DNA of 45,681 nucleotides, from positions 1 to 45,681 of the IMG/VR virus record IMGVR_UViG_3300030012_002411; one strand, given 5' to 3'. This stretch comes from a virus. The notes beneath the pieces are model-generated. The model made no database searches. It had not been told where the DNA came from and worked only from the letters and a program-made list of their open reading frames with translations. The translations under genes were made by a program, and so were the position numbers. Shown here one piece after another: positions 8,391 through 18,558 of the stretch. Position 1 is the first letter of the stretch, and each line of letters begins with the position of its first letter.

Positions 8391-9110
8391 TTACAACCAT
8401 TTATATAATTCTTTTTTAGCAAACCTTTCTGCCTTCTCTTCCCACTTATTATCGTCATGTGGGTCTAATCCTTTGTATGTAGCCATCGTGCCAGCCTGAA
8501 CATACTTCTTTATATACTTTCTTACACCTAACCTTTTAGCATCCAATGCGTGTTTGATTTCGTGCAGTATAGTCATTAGAAATTCTTTTATGGATGGGTA
8601 TGACCTTCTAAGAGTTATGGTATCCGTCTCAGGAACATATTCTGCCATCTGACTACCTTTGGTAAACTTTATCTTTGATTTCAGTCCGTATTGTTTTACC
8701 AGTTGTTGTGCTGTATCCAAGTAATCTATTCTTTCTAATAATAAATTGTTCATAACCTTTCTATATTTGGAATCGTTTATCTGTGTGTTTTGTGGTTCAA
8801 AGTCTTCATCAGCTATCCAATTTTCCCAACTATCGAAATGTGCTTCGAAGTCCTTATTTATCTGATTAATATAGGCCGTTTTTATTACAGCGTATTCTTC
8901 ATCCTCACCTTTACCATAGATGTAATCAGCTTTAGGAAAATCAACCTGTTTGTATCCACCTCTTTCAAACCACGGTTCGGGTTTACCAGCTAGTCCACCC
9001 AATACTCTTTTCTTATCACCTCTGATAAAACCTGTATCTGGTTCACCCTCATCAGCACCATATCCACCTATATTGGATGAAACTTCCATTAGTTTTTTAA
9101 ACTTACCCAT
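8391..9110 (-). CDS. Zincin-like metalloprotease/virion-associated protein
   Basis: A 239-residue protein with a zinc-protease signature HEIKH at residues 183-187 inside a helix (ILHEIKHALDAKRLG), and a candidate third ligand among E224-E228 near the C-terminus. The preceding strand (TDTITLRR) matches the edge strand of gluzincin-like folds. The first 70 residues are Gly-rich and look like an extended targeting segment. Its start overlaps the stop of the upstream structural gene by one base (TAATG), so it is part of the virion operon; it may be a structural or injected protease. It could also be a catalytically used processing enzyme for the prohead; the sequence cannot decide. Confidence 0.65.
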   Translation of the reverse strand: MGKFKKLMEVSSNIGGYGADEGEPDTGFIRGDKKRVLGGLAGKPEPWFERGGYKQVDFPKADYIYGKGEDEEYAVIKTAYINQINKDFEAHFDSWENWIADEDFEPQNTQINDSKYRKVMNNLLLERIDYLDTAQQLVKQYGLKSKIKFTKGSQMAEYVPETDTITLRRSYPSIKEFLMTILHEIKHALDAKRLGVRKYIKKYVQAGTMATYKGLDPHDDNKWEEKAERFAKKELYKWL

Positions 9111-10084
9111 TATACATCAAACCTTACGTTTATAGCTAAAGCCAATTCTTCATCATTTTTTATAGGATGTGATAACTGACCTATAGCAATTAGTTCATTG
9201 AAATCGTTATACAAGCCAACTTTAGTAATGTAAGGTTGGAATGCAGAATGTGTTACAAAGTTATTATACTCATTACCTGCTTGATAGTAATGTTTATAAG
9301 AGCCTGATTTAGCAGTAGCATGACCTGGTGGAAATAATCTCCAGCTCTGAGAACCTGAAACACTAATGCTACCGCTTCTTTCCTTTGTTACTGATATATT
9401 GTTTGTAGAATTTAATTCACCTTCACGAATTACGCAAGTATATGAATGTTCTCTTATTGTAACTTGAGATTTATATTTTAGACTATATCCATCAGTACCT
9501 GTTTTAGTTCCTATATCTACAAATCTAGAGCCTGTATTTGTGAACACAAGTAAACCATGCTCATAAAACACATTACCAACAAAACTTCCTGTAGATTTAG
9601 CAAAATCAGAATCAGAGAATCCGCCTGAAGCAAATTGAGCAAAGCTTGATGAAAAAGAATTATCATATAAGTTTCCGTTTCCATCATCTTTAATTGTTAA
9701 TGTAGAAGCACCACTATCATCTGTTAAGGTTACAGACTTTGGTTTAATTCTTTCTCCATACAAATCTTTAGATACTGAAATTATAGAAGCTGATGGTTGT
9801 AATAATCTGTATTGTTTACCATTGTTTTGACCAAAGTTATTAAAGTTGTTCTGAGTATCTCTGTAATACATTTGATTAATCATAAACCAACTTGGCATCT
9901 GATAAAAACTAGCAGAATCAAAAGTTGTTTTAGGAGCTGTATCAGGATTGAAATTGTGTGCACTTGAGCTTATAGCTCTAAAACCATAAACTCCACTACC
10001 ACTATCCGTATTGGTTACAGTAAACTCTTTATAAGCCTTAAAAGGTGTTATATTGATGTCTCTTGGGTCGAGTCTCTTAAACAT
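9110..10084 (-). CDS. Virion structural protein, paralogue of the next gene upstream
   Basis: A 324-residue Ser/Gly/Asn-rich protein. Its last 40 residues (YITKVGLYNDFNELIAIGQL, then a Lys/Glu-rich strand ending in INVRFDV) closely match the end of the neighbouring 350-residue protein (FITQVGLYNDNNELLAVAKL and KVKLDF), so the two arose by duplication. A beta-rich composition and the position between tail-type proteins indicate a virion surface or tail component. No catalytic motif is visible. It follows its paralogue after an 18-base gap with a ribosome site. Confidence 0.7.
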   Translation of the reverse strand: MFKRLDPRDINITPFKAYKEFTVTNTDSGSGVYGFRAISSSAHNFNPDTAPKTTFDSASFYQMPSWFMINQMYYRDTQNNFNNFGQNNGKQYRLLQPSASIISVSKDLYGERIKPKSVTLTDDSGASTLTIKDDGNGNLYDNSFSSSFAQFASGGFSDSDFAKSTGSFVGNVFYEHGLLVFTNTGSRFVDIGTKTGTDGYSLKYKSQVTIREHSYTCVIREGELNSTNNISVTKERSGSISVSGSQSWRLFPPGHATAKSGSYKHYYQAGNEYNNFVTHSAFQPYITKVGLYNDFNELIAIGQLSHPIKNDEELALAINVRFDV

Positions 10085-10102
10085 GACCTATATCTCCCAA
10101 GC

Positions 10103-11155
10103 TTAGAAGTCTAGTTTAACTTTAATAATAGCCTCTTTTGAATAAGATTTCTCTAATGGTTTACTTAACTTAGCTACAGCCAGTAGTTCATTATTATCAT
10201 TATACAATCCTACCTGAGTTATAAAAGATTTTGGATTCTTAAAAAAAGTAGAAACCGTAAAATCTCCGTTTGAACCAGAAGTAAATGTAGGATTAGAACT
10301 AAAGTTAAACTCCTTATTTGGAACTCTACAGAAGTAATGTTGTGAAGTAATTACTTCTTCTCTACGAGCTTGAAAGTAACTAGCAACTTTAATGTCTTCA
10401 TAAAACTCAACCACATTACCACCGGCAGTATTAGAACTGACATTAGTACTTAGAGATGCTGATGCGTTTAAGGCTGGGCCGTTAAAAACTAAAATACCTA
10501 AATCTGGATAAAATAATCCGTAAGCACCACCACCTTGATTAGCTGCTGATGTATGAGTTGTAGCAACACCATTTGTTATCGAACCACTAACAATGTTAAA
10601 TACCCTACCACCTTGGTTCACAGTAGGATTAGTTGTGGCTCCACTATCATCAATAAACTTATACTTTTTCTGTGGGCCCCCACTTCCACTAATATGTATT
10701 TCCCAATTGCCTGGATCCATCTTTTCACGAAGCTGCTGTCTAGCTATTGATATAGCGTAAACATAATCAGGAGTTGTGTTAGCACCACTACCAGCAAAAG
10801 TAAATTTTTCTTCATTTGGTCCTAATAGTGTATTTGTTAATTGTCTGTATATAGCAGCTGATGCTCTATTACCATCAACACCTACAGCACCCAACGAACC
10901 ACTTCCGTTAAAGTGTCCGTAAGCTACAGAAAATTGTGGTTTAGCTGTTGAGTCTGATTGTGGATTAGCTGAGTAAACATCTAAATAGTAATCAGCTGAT
11001 GAACCAGATTGTGTAGATGATGTAAAAAATGTGGTTATAGAACTAGCACCATCTGCCCACATTCCTGAAGATACAGTATCTTTTACATTTGTTACAACAT
11101 CACTTGAAACTAAACTATTTTCAGGTTGTATATTAAAATCTTTATAAATTGCCAT
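10103..11155 (-). CDS. Virion structural protein, paralogue of the 324-residue neighbour
   Basis: A 350-residue beta-rich protein with many Ser/Gly/Ala/Asn residues, typical of phage tail or decoration proteins. The C-terminal module shares GLYND.NEL.A...LS.P and a terminal V.(F/L)D(V/F) strand with the 9110-10084 protein, and both contain a mid-protein strand with a Cys (HYFCRVPNKEF here, HSYTCVIREGEL there). This suggests a shared assembly or baseplate-docking module with diverged N-terminal parts. It is preceded by an AGGAG ribosome site and follows the 217-residue protein by 13 bases. Confidence 0.7.
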   Translation of the reverse strand: MAIYKDFNIQPENSLVSSDVVTNVKDTVSSGMWADGASSITTFFTSSTQSGSSADYYLDVYSANPQSDSTAKPQFSVAYGHFNGSGSLGAVGVDGNRASAAIYRQLTNTLLGPNEEKFTFAGSGANTTPDYVYAISIARQQLREKMDPGNWEIHISGSGGPQKKYKFIDDSGATTNPTVNQGGRVFNIVSGSITNGVATTHTSAANQGGGAYGLFYPDLGILVFNGPALNASASLSTNVSSNTAGGNVVEFYEDIKVASYFQARREEVITSQHYFCRVPNKEFNFSSNPTFTSGSNGDFTVSTFFKNPKSFITQVGLYNDNNELLAVAKLSKPLEKSYSKEAIIKVKLDF

Positions 11156-11168
11156 TGTTTACTCCTAC

Positions 11169-11822
11169 TTATCCTGTGATGGAAGCTATTGTTACTTTGT
11201 TTGTAATTGTTATGGAAGTTGTAGCACCTGTATCGTTACCAATTATAGTTAATTGTGTAGCCTTTTGAACATTTACAGGAGCACCAACTCCGATGTTTAC
11301 AGAACTAGCAACTAAAGTCTTACTATTTGGAGCATCATCTTCACCTAAGAAGAAAGGTGTAGTAGCACCAACACCACCACCAGCTCCTTCATTTACATCC
11401 ATTGAACAAACTGATTGGTCGTGTAATATAAAAGTGTATGAACTATCAGCTACATTAGCGGTAACAGCTGATACTATCTGAGCTGGTTGTTGTAATCCAG
11501 CACTAGCATTAAATGTGATAGAATCTACTGATGCAGTTATAATTGGCATCTTAATAGTGTTCTTTGGAAGAGTTATAAGTTTATATCTCATTACATGATT
11601 TTCATCGGGTATAGCTTCTAAAAGAGGCATATTCTCAATTACCTTACCATACGAGTCACTCCCATTCGGATGCGTGACATCAAATAGATTGTAATCTACT
11701 TCGTCATCTGCTAATGCAAATTTTGTAATGTTAAATGCTTCTGTACCCTGCGCTAATAACTCACGACCTTTTTTCGTTAAAATAGCGTCTACAGTTACGG
11801 TAGTATTATTAAGAAATCCCAT
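11169..11822 (-). CDS. Virion structural protein of the VDAILTKKGRELLA type
   Basis: A 217-residue protein. Its N-terminus (TVDAILTKKGRELLAQG, then FNITKFALADDEVDYNLFD) resembles a conserved start I associate with structural proteins of marine T4-like phages. The rest is beta-strand-rich with Ala/Thr/Ser and a Gly stretch. It opens a set of three structural genes reading toward the zincin. The 76-base gap before it holds a long inverted repeat and a candidate late-promoter motif, so it may start a transcription unit. Exact virion location is unknown. Confidence 0.65.
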   Translation of the reverse strand: MGFLNNTTVTVDAILTKKGRELLAQGTEAFNITKFALADDEVDYNLFDVTHPNGSDSYGKVIENMPLLEAIPDENHVMRYKLITLPKNTIKMPIITASVDSITFNASAGLQQPAQIVSAVTANVADSSYTFILHDQSVCSMDVNEGAGGGVGATTPFFLGEDDAPNSKTLVASSVNIGVGAPVNVQKATQLTIIGNDTGATTSITITNKVTIASITG

Positions 11823-11846
11823 AATTTACTCCTATTATGTTTGTAC

Positions 11847-11889
11847 TTTGATATAAATGTGATTCATATATAAATATCACAATATCAAA
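11847..11889. repeat. Long imperfect inverted repeat with embedded late-type motif
   Basis: Arms TTTGATAT (11847-11854) and TGTGAT (11858-11863) pair with ATCACA (11876-11881) and ATATCAAA (11882-11889), leaving a 3-base AAA bulge and a 12-base centre. There is no T-run on either side, so a simple terminator is unlikely. On the minus strand the centre contains ATATTTATATATGAA, the motif proposed as a late promoter. An operator, an RNA processing hairpin or a cruciform are possible. Confidence 0.6.
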
Positions 11890-11898
11890 TTTTTGTTA

Positions 11899-14800
11899 TT
11901 ATTTTTCCAATTCTTCAACCATTTCGACTTCACCTTTAAATTCAACGCTGTCTATCGGTTTTCCAAACGAATCGTTTTCCATTATTAGCTTTCCGCTCTT
12001 TATTTCTTTTTCAATCTTTTGCTTTTTTATGAATTTTTTTCTATCTTGGTCTGTTTCCACTTTCTTTCTCATCTTTTTCAAACCTTTTTTCTTTTTCTTT
12101 TTCTTATCTCTAATTCTTTTTTCTTCAAAAGTTATCGTAGATTCCTTTTCTTCTTGATTTCCCTCTTCTTTAAAATCAGGAACTATTCCATCTCCAGTTT
12201 TTAAAGTAGATTCACCTTCCTCTGTTGTAACCAATTTAGTTGGTGCTGATATTATTACTTCTATTGGTGATTTACCATCCGGAGTTGTTTTGATGCTGTT
12301 AGTTACTCCTAAGTAGAAAGAGTTTCTCAATCCTTGAGTTAATCCACTAAAGTTATCTAAATCTATATCTCTAAGTGAAGAAGAATTTTCGTTAAAGTTA
12401 ATAGAATCAGCTGACGATGTGTAAAACATTAAAGTTTCTTTGTTTACACCATACACTCTTGAACCGCTGATAATATCTTGTTGTCCACCTTTTACACCAT
12501 TTAGTGTATCACCAAAGGACATCGTTACATTAGAGTAATCACCCTCACCTAATCTCTGCCAAATACTTCTATCCATAAAAGAATCTCTTACCTCTGAACC
12601 ACTAGCTTCTTTTAGCAGATTAACACCGCTTGATGATATCACATGAGAACCTGTATCGTAACCATATATGCTTATTTCACCATCGTACGCTTCGTAGTTT
12701 GTTACTGATGAGCCATGATTATAAGAACCGGTTATAACTAATACTTCCTTAGAAACATCTATGGAAGAGCTATAGAATGTATTTTCCAAAGTTGGTTCTT
12801 TTCCAGCTATCACTTTTGGTCTTTCAAATATGTTTGGTTCAATTAACAAACCAATATCTGGTTTGGCTCTAGCGGGTATCATCTTTCTTAATTGTGGATA
12901 TAATGATTGGTCATAATACTTAATCAACCTAATATAATCCCAAAAATTATTAGGTGCGGTATACTTTTTCCAATAATTATCAGCTACATGATTCAATCCT
13001 CTGTAGGAGAGTTCGTCTTTATCTCTCGGGTCTCCTAAAAAGTTTTCAAAGTTCAGATTACCAACAGAATTTATTATATCATTATTGATAACATCAGTTG
13101 GAGCAAACCATATACCAACTTTGTTAGAGTCGTTCGGCGCAGAATCATAAGAACTATTTGTAACTCTTCTGTCTGGATTTAATGTTTGACCGCTTTTTAT
13201 TGGATTGTTTTCTATTCTAACTTTATTAGTACTTCTTCTTAATCCACCTATACTTGGTATGTGAGTTTTTTGTTCATCAACCACACTTCTAAAGAAATTT
13301 CCTGTAAATCCAGCATGAGAGCCAGAGTATGTTGTTGTCTGATTAGAACTTACATCTCTAATACCTTCTGAATCAGAAGCTAAATTTTTATTATCATCAA
13401 ATGAATATCTTAACACTAAATTTTCATATGAGGAAGAAACACTATTACCATCGTAAGCTTTTGGATTAGCTATATGATTCTTAAACGATGATGTATTTAA
13501 TGTTTCTGTCCAATGTCTGTATTCCATAATAGAACCACTAAGTTGAACACCAACATCAGCCACACTACCACTACCACCGATGTAGATGTCACCACTACCT
13601 GTCCAAGCATTACTAAACGAAGACGAAGCAGCTTGTGTAACATCCATGGTAGATGTACTATATAGATGTATTTTGCTCCTACTGCTATCGTACTTACCAA
13701 CATTCAATTGGTACGATTGAGATACAGAAGTGTTATCGCTACCTATATTTCTAGCAACCATAACAGAATAGAAGTCCCCATCATACACAGGTAAAGCAGA
13801 TGAGGTCATCTCTTTGTATTCACCTTCGTCAATACCTACTTTCGAACCAGACATCATCAAGGAAACAAAACCATAGTTATCTGTAGAACCATTGTCCTTC
13901 AACCTAACAAAAAAGTTTTGATTGTTTGGGTCTTGTTTCTCTATCAGTATCTGATTCGAGCCAGTAGCAGCTCTAAATCTAAACTCTATCGTATCTGGCT
14001 TCCTACCTGTAGAACTATCATTAGCCCAAGTTGTTTTTACAGATTGTCCACCTCTAAAATCTAAAGCCTTTGTAAATTTTCTTCTTATCTCAAATTGTGG
14101 AGTTTCATTATCGGGAACATTTGGGCCACCATATTCTTTTACTCTTAGAATAGTAGATGGAATACCATATACATTTATCAATCCTTTTAATGCTCTAACA
14201 GTTCCTTTATTCTTTAGGAAGAAAGGCATATTGTTTATAATTCTACCCCATATCTCTCTTGATATATCTCTTTCTGGTGTATTTGAGTAATCTGAAAAAG
14301 CTGAACCAGTTACTTCTTTACCTAAAGCAAACTTTGGTAATTCTAATAAATCTTTACCATCATTCAATGTCCAGCCCAATGATTGTCCTACACTATATAG
14401 TAAATCTTTTGATAAACCTTCATCTAACTTATCTCTTCTATCGTATGTATCCGATAGTGCATTTACATATTCCCAAATATGGTCAAAGTGTTGGCCAATC
14501 ATATCTGTAAAATTTAGATATTCTTGATTCGAATCATCAAACTTTATATGTTCAGGAAGTAAGTTACTTAGTTTGTTATTGCTTTCGTTATCATATAGTG
14601 AAGCTGATGCTATAGCATTACTAAACCAAATAGTAGCATCAGAAGATGTTGTGTGTGCTAATACATATGGATTCAATGGTGTCCCATCACCACTTACTTT
14701 TGGCCACGCATTGTCATAAAATTGTCCCAATGAACCACTTACATAAGAAGAACTTTCGAAATACATATACCTTTCAAAGTCATCCAAATTATTCTTCGTA

Positions 14801-17800
14801 TCTTGTATCTGATGGTGGTACACATTTAAGTCATCGGAAGAACCACTTACTCCTACATATGAAGCACTACTTATTTTGTAACTCTCAATGTTTTCTAGTT
14901 TTAGTTTAAAGTTTCTAATTCTTTTTTCTATAGAACTAAAATTTACAAAGTTTTCATAACGAGAATAATCTGTATTTATCTCTACACTATCTAAACTTTG
15001 ACTTAAAAATTCATTTCTTAATTCAGCTGAAACTGAGGAATCAGATGTTAAAATTTCAGATTCTGTTTTATATCTTGTATCTCTTTTTTGTATAGGACTT
15101 TCAACATTTTTTAAATCAGGAGATTTCAGAACTAATCTTGGTTCTTCTTCAGGTATAAAGTCAACTATACTTATTGTTTCTTCTAACGGGTCAGCCATCT
15201 CTTTTACAACAATACATTCATCAAAGTTTTGGTATTGTGTTGGTAGTGGTTCATAAAGTTTAAATGTTACAGCATTTGGATACTCCACTACATTTATTAA
15301 ATCTTGTTTAAAGTTAGTGGTTAGAAATAAATCATTATCAAACTTTAAGTAAGTTCTCAAATCTTTTGAGTTAAAGTTTAAATAGGATATAGAAAAGTTT
15401 TCAAAAGTACCAGGATTATCTATATCATAGATATCAACAGTAGATGGGTCTTGGTCATCAACACCAATCTCTAATGCTTTTTGTTTAAAAGATTTATTAA
15501 CTTCTATTGTTAATCCATCTGAACTAACAGAATTAATTTGAGCTACATATGGTCTCTTAACTTCTGAAGTTTCTGATTGGTCTGTAAATGTAAAATCCAT
15601 AAACACATTATCTACCCAAACTACACCTTGAGTTAAGTTACCAGTTGATTGTCCATCACCATTTAAATATAAGAACCACTTTTGGTCAAGTTTCCAATCA
15701 AAAGGAATTTCTATACTAGCTTCTAAAGTTTCCCATACATTACTATTTGCTGGTGATACAACAGTTGTAGTAAACTCTGGTGTAACATAACTATATCGTG
15801 GTGGTGTAAGTGAATTGTCTAGCCATTCACTTCCATTCCACTTCCAAGCTTGTTGTGGACTTAAAGCGCCTATCTGAGTTGGATTATCTGGAAATGGTAA
15901 ATCAGCTAATCCATTATCATATATCGGTGTGACTCCTGGTGTTTCTAATTCACCGTCGTCATCAAAGATACCATAATTAGCTGCAGATGGGTTTCTTACA
16001 CCAATGGTTAATTCATCTCCAGTACTACCTATTTCACCACATCTAAAAAAGTTATCGTTTATAGCTTGGTCTTGGTCTGTTCCGTCTTTTGAGTTACCTT
16101 TGGCTCTAATAACCCTATCACCTATTATGTATCTTACTCTTCCATAACCTTGGTTGTCACCTACTATAGCATTAGCTCCTTCTGAGCCAGGAAAAGTTTC
16201 ACTAATAGCTTTTGGTGCACTTACAGCATCTGAGAATAATTCAAATTCAAAATCACCACCATCGTCACTATCTACTAATTCATACTGAACATCTCCTGTA
16301 TGAAAATGATATCTTAATTTATCGCTACTATTTATTTTGTAATGAGTTTCTAATTCACCTTCGTTATCTAAAATAGCTTGGTTCATTGGGCCACTTATGT
16401 TTTTAGTAAATTTTAGTAAGTCACCTTGCCTTTTACCACTTTCTAATTGTTCTTTATCATTTTTTTGATAAAAGAAATATCTATTTGATTCTTCTGTTAG
16501 GTTACCATTACCATCTCTATCACCATTATTATAAAATATTACATACCAACCACCCTTTATTCCGTTACCCGAACCTTCACTTACTCTATCTACACTTTGT
16601 AAAAATCCAAATCTAAAAATATCATCATACACCGTTCTTTGATTAGCTGTACCCTCATCTAAAATAACATTTCTTGTGCCAGGAAAATAACTGTCAAATG
16701 TAAAAAACTCTAGCTTCTCAGTATCACCTCTACCATGTTTTTGTTTCCAAATTAAATCTTCTTTAAATAGTAATGTAGTCGCATCAGTTCCAACATTTAC
16801 AGCTGTTTGCCATCCATTGTTTTGTCCACGATTTCTAATTCTTGGATAGAAAGCATCTCCATCATTTGGTAAAGTTGCTGGATGAAAGTTTATTGCTTCT
16901 AACTTTCCTGATGTTCCGTTTGGTGGAGTTAGACTATTTGCTATAGTTGGATTAACAACCCAAGAACCAGCAGAGTAAGGTGGATTGTTAGGGTCTGCTG
17001 TCCATATCCAATCACCACCTTCACTCAAAGTTCCGTTCTGAGATTGGTTAGCTAAATTTGGTTCCCAAAAATATCTATTCCCATTTCTAATTTCTGAAAC
17101 TCTCCAAGCACCTTCACCACCCCATATAGTTGTAGATGTTCCTACTACAGCATCAAAAGGTGATGGAACATTAAGTCCGTATTGTGCTCTTATCTGTGCT
17201 TCAGTCGTTGGTGGTTTAGGTTCTATAGTAGAAGCATTACCTTCTGTGTTAGATACATAACCAGCAGGTGGACTTGTTGGTTGTGGTTCGGTTGGACCAG
17301 GATTATTTACATCAAAATATCCATCAGGTGGATTCTGTGGTTTATCTTCATCTACTAATTCATTAGGATAACTTAAAGCAATCTGAACACCTTTGTTAGC
17401 AACAGAACTCTTTACATCCATTCTTACATTTACAAAGTCACCTACCTTTACACCTTGACCTTGTAAGTTAGGTATCTCTTGTCTTAAAGATAGTTTACGA
17501 TAAACACTATCTGGCCATTCTACTAAATCTCTGAATATCTCATTGGTATCTGAAAACTTTATACAATTACCACCAGCTATACCTTCTCTTTGTACCCACT
17601 TAGCGTGATAACCTATAGCTGATGTTCCTACAAAATCTCCACTACTAAATTGTAAAAATCCATCACTCCAATTCTTAACTCTTATAGCATCATCATGTAA
17701 TGTAGCATCCCACTCATGCTCTCCACTAATTTCTAAAACATTTCCTAAGTTATCTGTTTCTATTTCTTCACCTGATGGGTTGAGTATTACGTTTGTGCCT

Positions 17801-18558
17801 GAGCGAACAGCTACATCAATTTGGTCAACTATGTATACATCTGGTATAGTTATAGTTCCACCAACCATTTGATTTGAAAATAAGAAACCATTATTATTAG
17901 GTGTTATATTAAGAATTAAAGATTCGTTTGAGTTTCCTAAAAAGTCTATTTTAGTATCTGTTTCTTTTATAGTGTAGGGTGTTTGTATATTTACAAAATC
18001 ATCAATGTAAGAACTATTTATTTGTTTAGCTCTTAATCTAACCTCAGTTCTACTTGGTGATATTTCGTGTATTTGATATTTTAAATCTTCTATCTTTAAT
18101 TGTTCTGTAGTGGATTGGTTATCTTTATAATCTCTTTCGTTAGCAGCATATATTACACCATCTTCTGTAATGTAAATGTTGTCTGTATTGGTATATACAT
18201 CACCAATCTTAGTGTCATTCTTATCTAATGTATGAACTAAAACAGCTGATTCATCACCAGCTAATTTTCTAAGAAAGTTATATCTGATTGTGAATGTACC
18301 ACTTTCAAAACCTAAGTTACGAATATGTGCACCAGGATAAAATTCCACATTATCATTTGATGAGTTTATTATAAAATTAGATAAAGGTAAATTATCATAT
18401 TGTATTAGATTATTACTAGCATCAAATATTTGAAAGTGAACGAAGTCTTTATCACCCTTTGTTCCCCATTTACCATCTTCGTAGGGTTTATTACCTACAA
18501 CTTGAAAGTTGTTAGCATCAAGTAAATTTTTATCTCTCTGTGTTAATCTACTGGCCAT
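11899..18558 (-). CDS. Giant tail protein (2219 aa) with jelly-roll and LamG-like regions
   Basis: The largest gene in the window. Residues about 280-400 and 900-1010 look like carbohydrate-binding-type jelly rolls (for example VKVGDFVNVRMDVKSS and GVVWVDNVFMDF). Residues about 1340-1480 hold a helical segment (DHIWEYVNALSDTYDRRDKL, NNMPFFLKNKGTVRALKGLI) like tail proteins that dock on the baseplate. Residues about 1510-1730 read as a concanavalin/LamG-like domain (IEFRFRAATGSNQILIEKQD, later LVLRYSFDD). The last 130 residues are highly charged, with a run of seven Lys near residue 2150 and a coiled-coil-like end. It follows a 103-residue protein with a 1-base overlap and lies downstream of gp6. 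A baseplate-linked receptor or scaffold protein is the likely role; the domain limits are by eye. Confidence 0.75.
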   Translation of the reverse strand: MASRLTQRDKNLLDANNFQVVGNKPYEDGKWGTKGDKDFVHFQIFDASNNLIQYDNLPLSNFIINSSNDNVEFYPGAHIRNLGFESGTFTIRYNFLRKLAGDESAVLVHTLDKNDTKIGDVYTNTDNIYITEDGVIYAANERDYKDNQSTTEQLKIEDLKYQIHEISPSRTEVRLRAKQINSSYIDDFVNIQTPYTIKETDTKIDFLGNSNESLILNITPNNNGFLFSNQMVGGTITIPDVYIVDQIDVAVRSGTNVILNPSGEEIETDNLGNVLEISGEHEWDATLHDDAIRVKNWSDGFLQFSSGDFVGTSAIGYHAKWVQREGIAGGNCIKFSDTNEIFRDLVEWPDSVYRKLSLRQEIPNLQGQGVKVGDFVNVRMDVKSSVANKGVQIALSYPNELVDEDKPQNPPDGYFDVNNPGPTEPQPTSPPAGYVSNTEGNASTIEPKPPTTEAQIRAQYGLNVPSPFDAVVGTSTTIWGGEGAWRVSEIRNGNRYFWEPNLANQSQNGTLSEGGDWIWTADPNNPPYSAGSWVVNPTIANSLTPPNGTSGKLEAINFHPATLPNDGDAFYPRIRNRGQNNGWQTAVNVGTDATTLLFKEDLIWKQKHGRGDTEKLEFFTFDSYFPGTRNVILDEGTANQRTVYDDIFRFGFLQSVDRVSEGSGNGIKGGWYVIFYNNGDRDGNGNLTEESNRYFFYQKNDKEQLESGKRQGDLLKFTKNISGPMNQAILDNEGELETHYKINSSDKLRYHFHTGDVQYELVDSDDGGDFEFELFSDAVSAPKAISETFPGSEGANAIVGDNQGYGRVRYIIGDRVIRAKGNSKDGTDQDQAINDNFFRCGEIGSTGDELTIGVRNPSAANYGIFDDDGELETPGVTPIYDNGLADLPFPDNPTQIGALSPQQAWKWNGSEWLDNSLTPPRYSYVTPEFTTTVVSPANSNVWETLEASIEIPFDWKLDQKWFLYLNGDGQSTGNLTQGVVWVDNVFMDFTFTDQSETSEVKRPYVAQINSVSSDGLTIEVNKSFKQKALEIGVDDQDPSTVDIYDIDNPGTFENFSISYLNFNSKDLRTYLKFDNDLFLTTNFKQDLINVVEYPNAVTFKLYEPLPTQYQNFDECIVVKEMADPLEETISIVDFIPEEEPRLVLKSPDLKNVESPIQKRDTRYKTESEILTSDSSVSAELRNEFLSQSLDSVEINTDYSRYENFVNFSSIEKRIRNFKLKLENIESYKISSASYVGVSGSSDDLNVYHHQIQDTKNNLDDFERYMYFESSSYVSGSLGQFYDNAWPKVSGDGTPLNPYVLAHTTSSDATIWFSNAIASASLYDNESNNKLSNLLPEHIKFDDSNQEYLNFTDMIGQHFDHIWEYVNALSDTYDRRDKLDEGLSKDLLYSVGQSLGWTLNDGKDLLELPKFALGKEVTGSAFSDYSNTPERDISREIWGRIINNMPFFLKNKGTVRALKGLINVYGIPSTILRVKEYGGPNVPDNETPQFEIRRKFTKALDFRGGQSVKTTWANDSSTGRKPDTIEFRFRAATGSNQILIEKQDPNNQNFFVRLKDNGSTDNYGFVSLMMSGSKVGIDEGEYKEMTSSALPVYDGDFYSVMVARNIGSDNTSVSQSYQLNVGKYDSSRSKIHLYSTSTMDVTQAASSSFSNAWTGSGDIYIGGSGSVADVGVQLSGSIMEYRHWTETLNTSSFKNHIANPKAYDGNSVSSSYENLVLRYSFDDNKNLASDSEGIRDVSSNQTTTYSGSHAGFTGNFFRSVVDEQKTHIPSIGGLRRSTNKVRIENNPIKSGQTLNPDRRVTNSSYDSAPNDSNKVGIWFAPTDVINNDIINSVGNLNFENFLGDPRDKDELSYRGLNHVADNYWKKYTAPNNFWDYIRLIKYYDQSLYPQLRKMIPARAKPDIGLLIEPNIFERPKVIAGKEPTLENTFYSSSIDVSKEVLVITGSYNHGSSVTNYEAYDGEISIYGYDTGSHVISSSGVNLLKEASGSEVRDSFMDRSIWQRLGEGDYSNVTMSFGDTLNGVKGGQQDIISGSRVYGVNKETLMFYTSSADSINFNENSSSLRDIDLDNFSGLTQGLRNSFYLGVTNSIKTTPDGKSPIEVIISAPTKLVTTEEGESTLKTGDGIVPDFKEEGNQEEKESTITFEEKRIRDKKKKKKKGLKKMRKKVETDQDRKKFIKKQKIEKEIKSGKLIMENDSFGKPIDSVEFKGEVEMVEELEK

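Noticed and set aside
8225-8400. Definite replication origin
   Set aside because: Repeats and AT-richness alone are not enough; listed only as a control region.
13497-13703. Minus-strand open frame in another phase of the giant tail gene
   Set aside because: Fully inside the real gene in a different frame, with Val/Leu-rich composition from the repetitive coding DNA.
14259-14909. Two plus-strand open frames inside the giant tail gene
   Set aside because: Antisense shadows with odd His/Leu-rich composition; the minus-strand gene is continuous and coherent.
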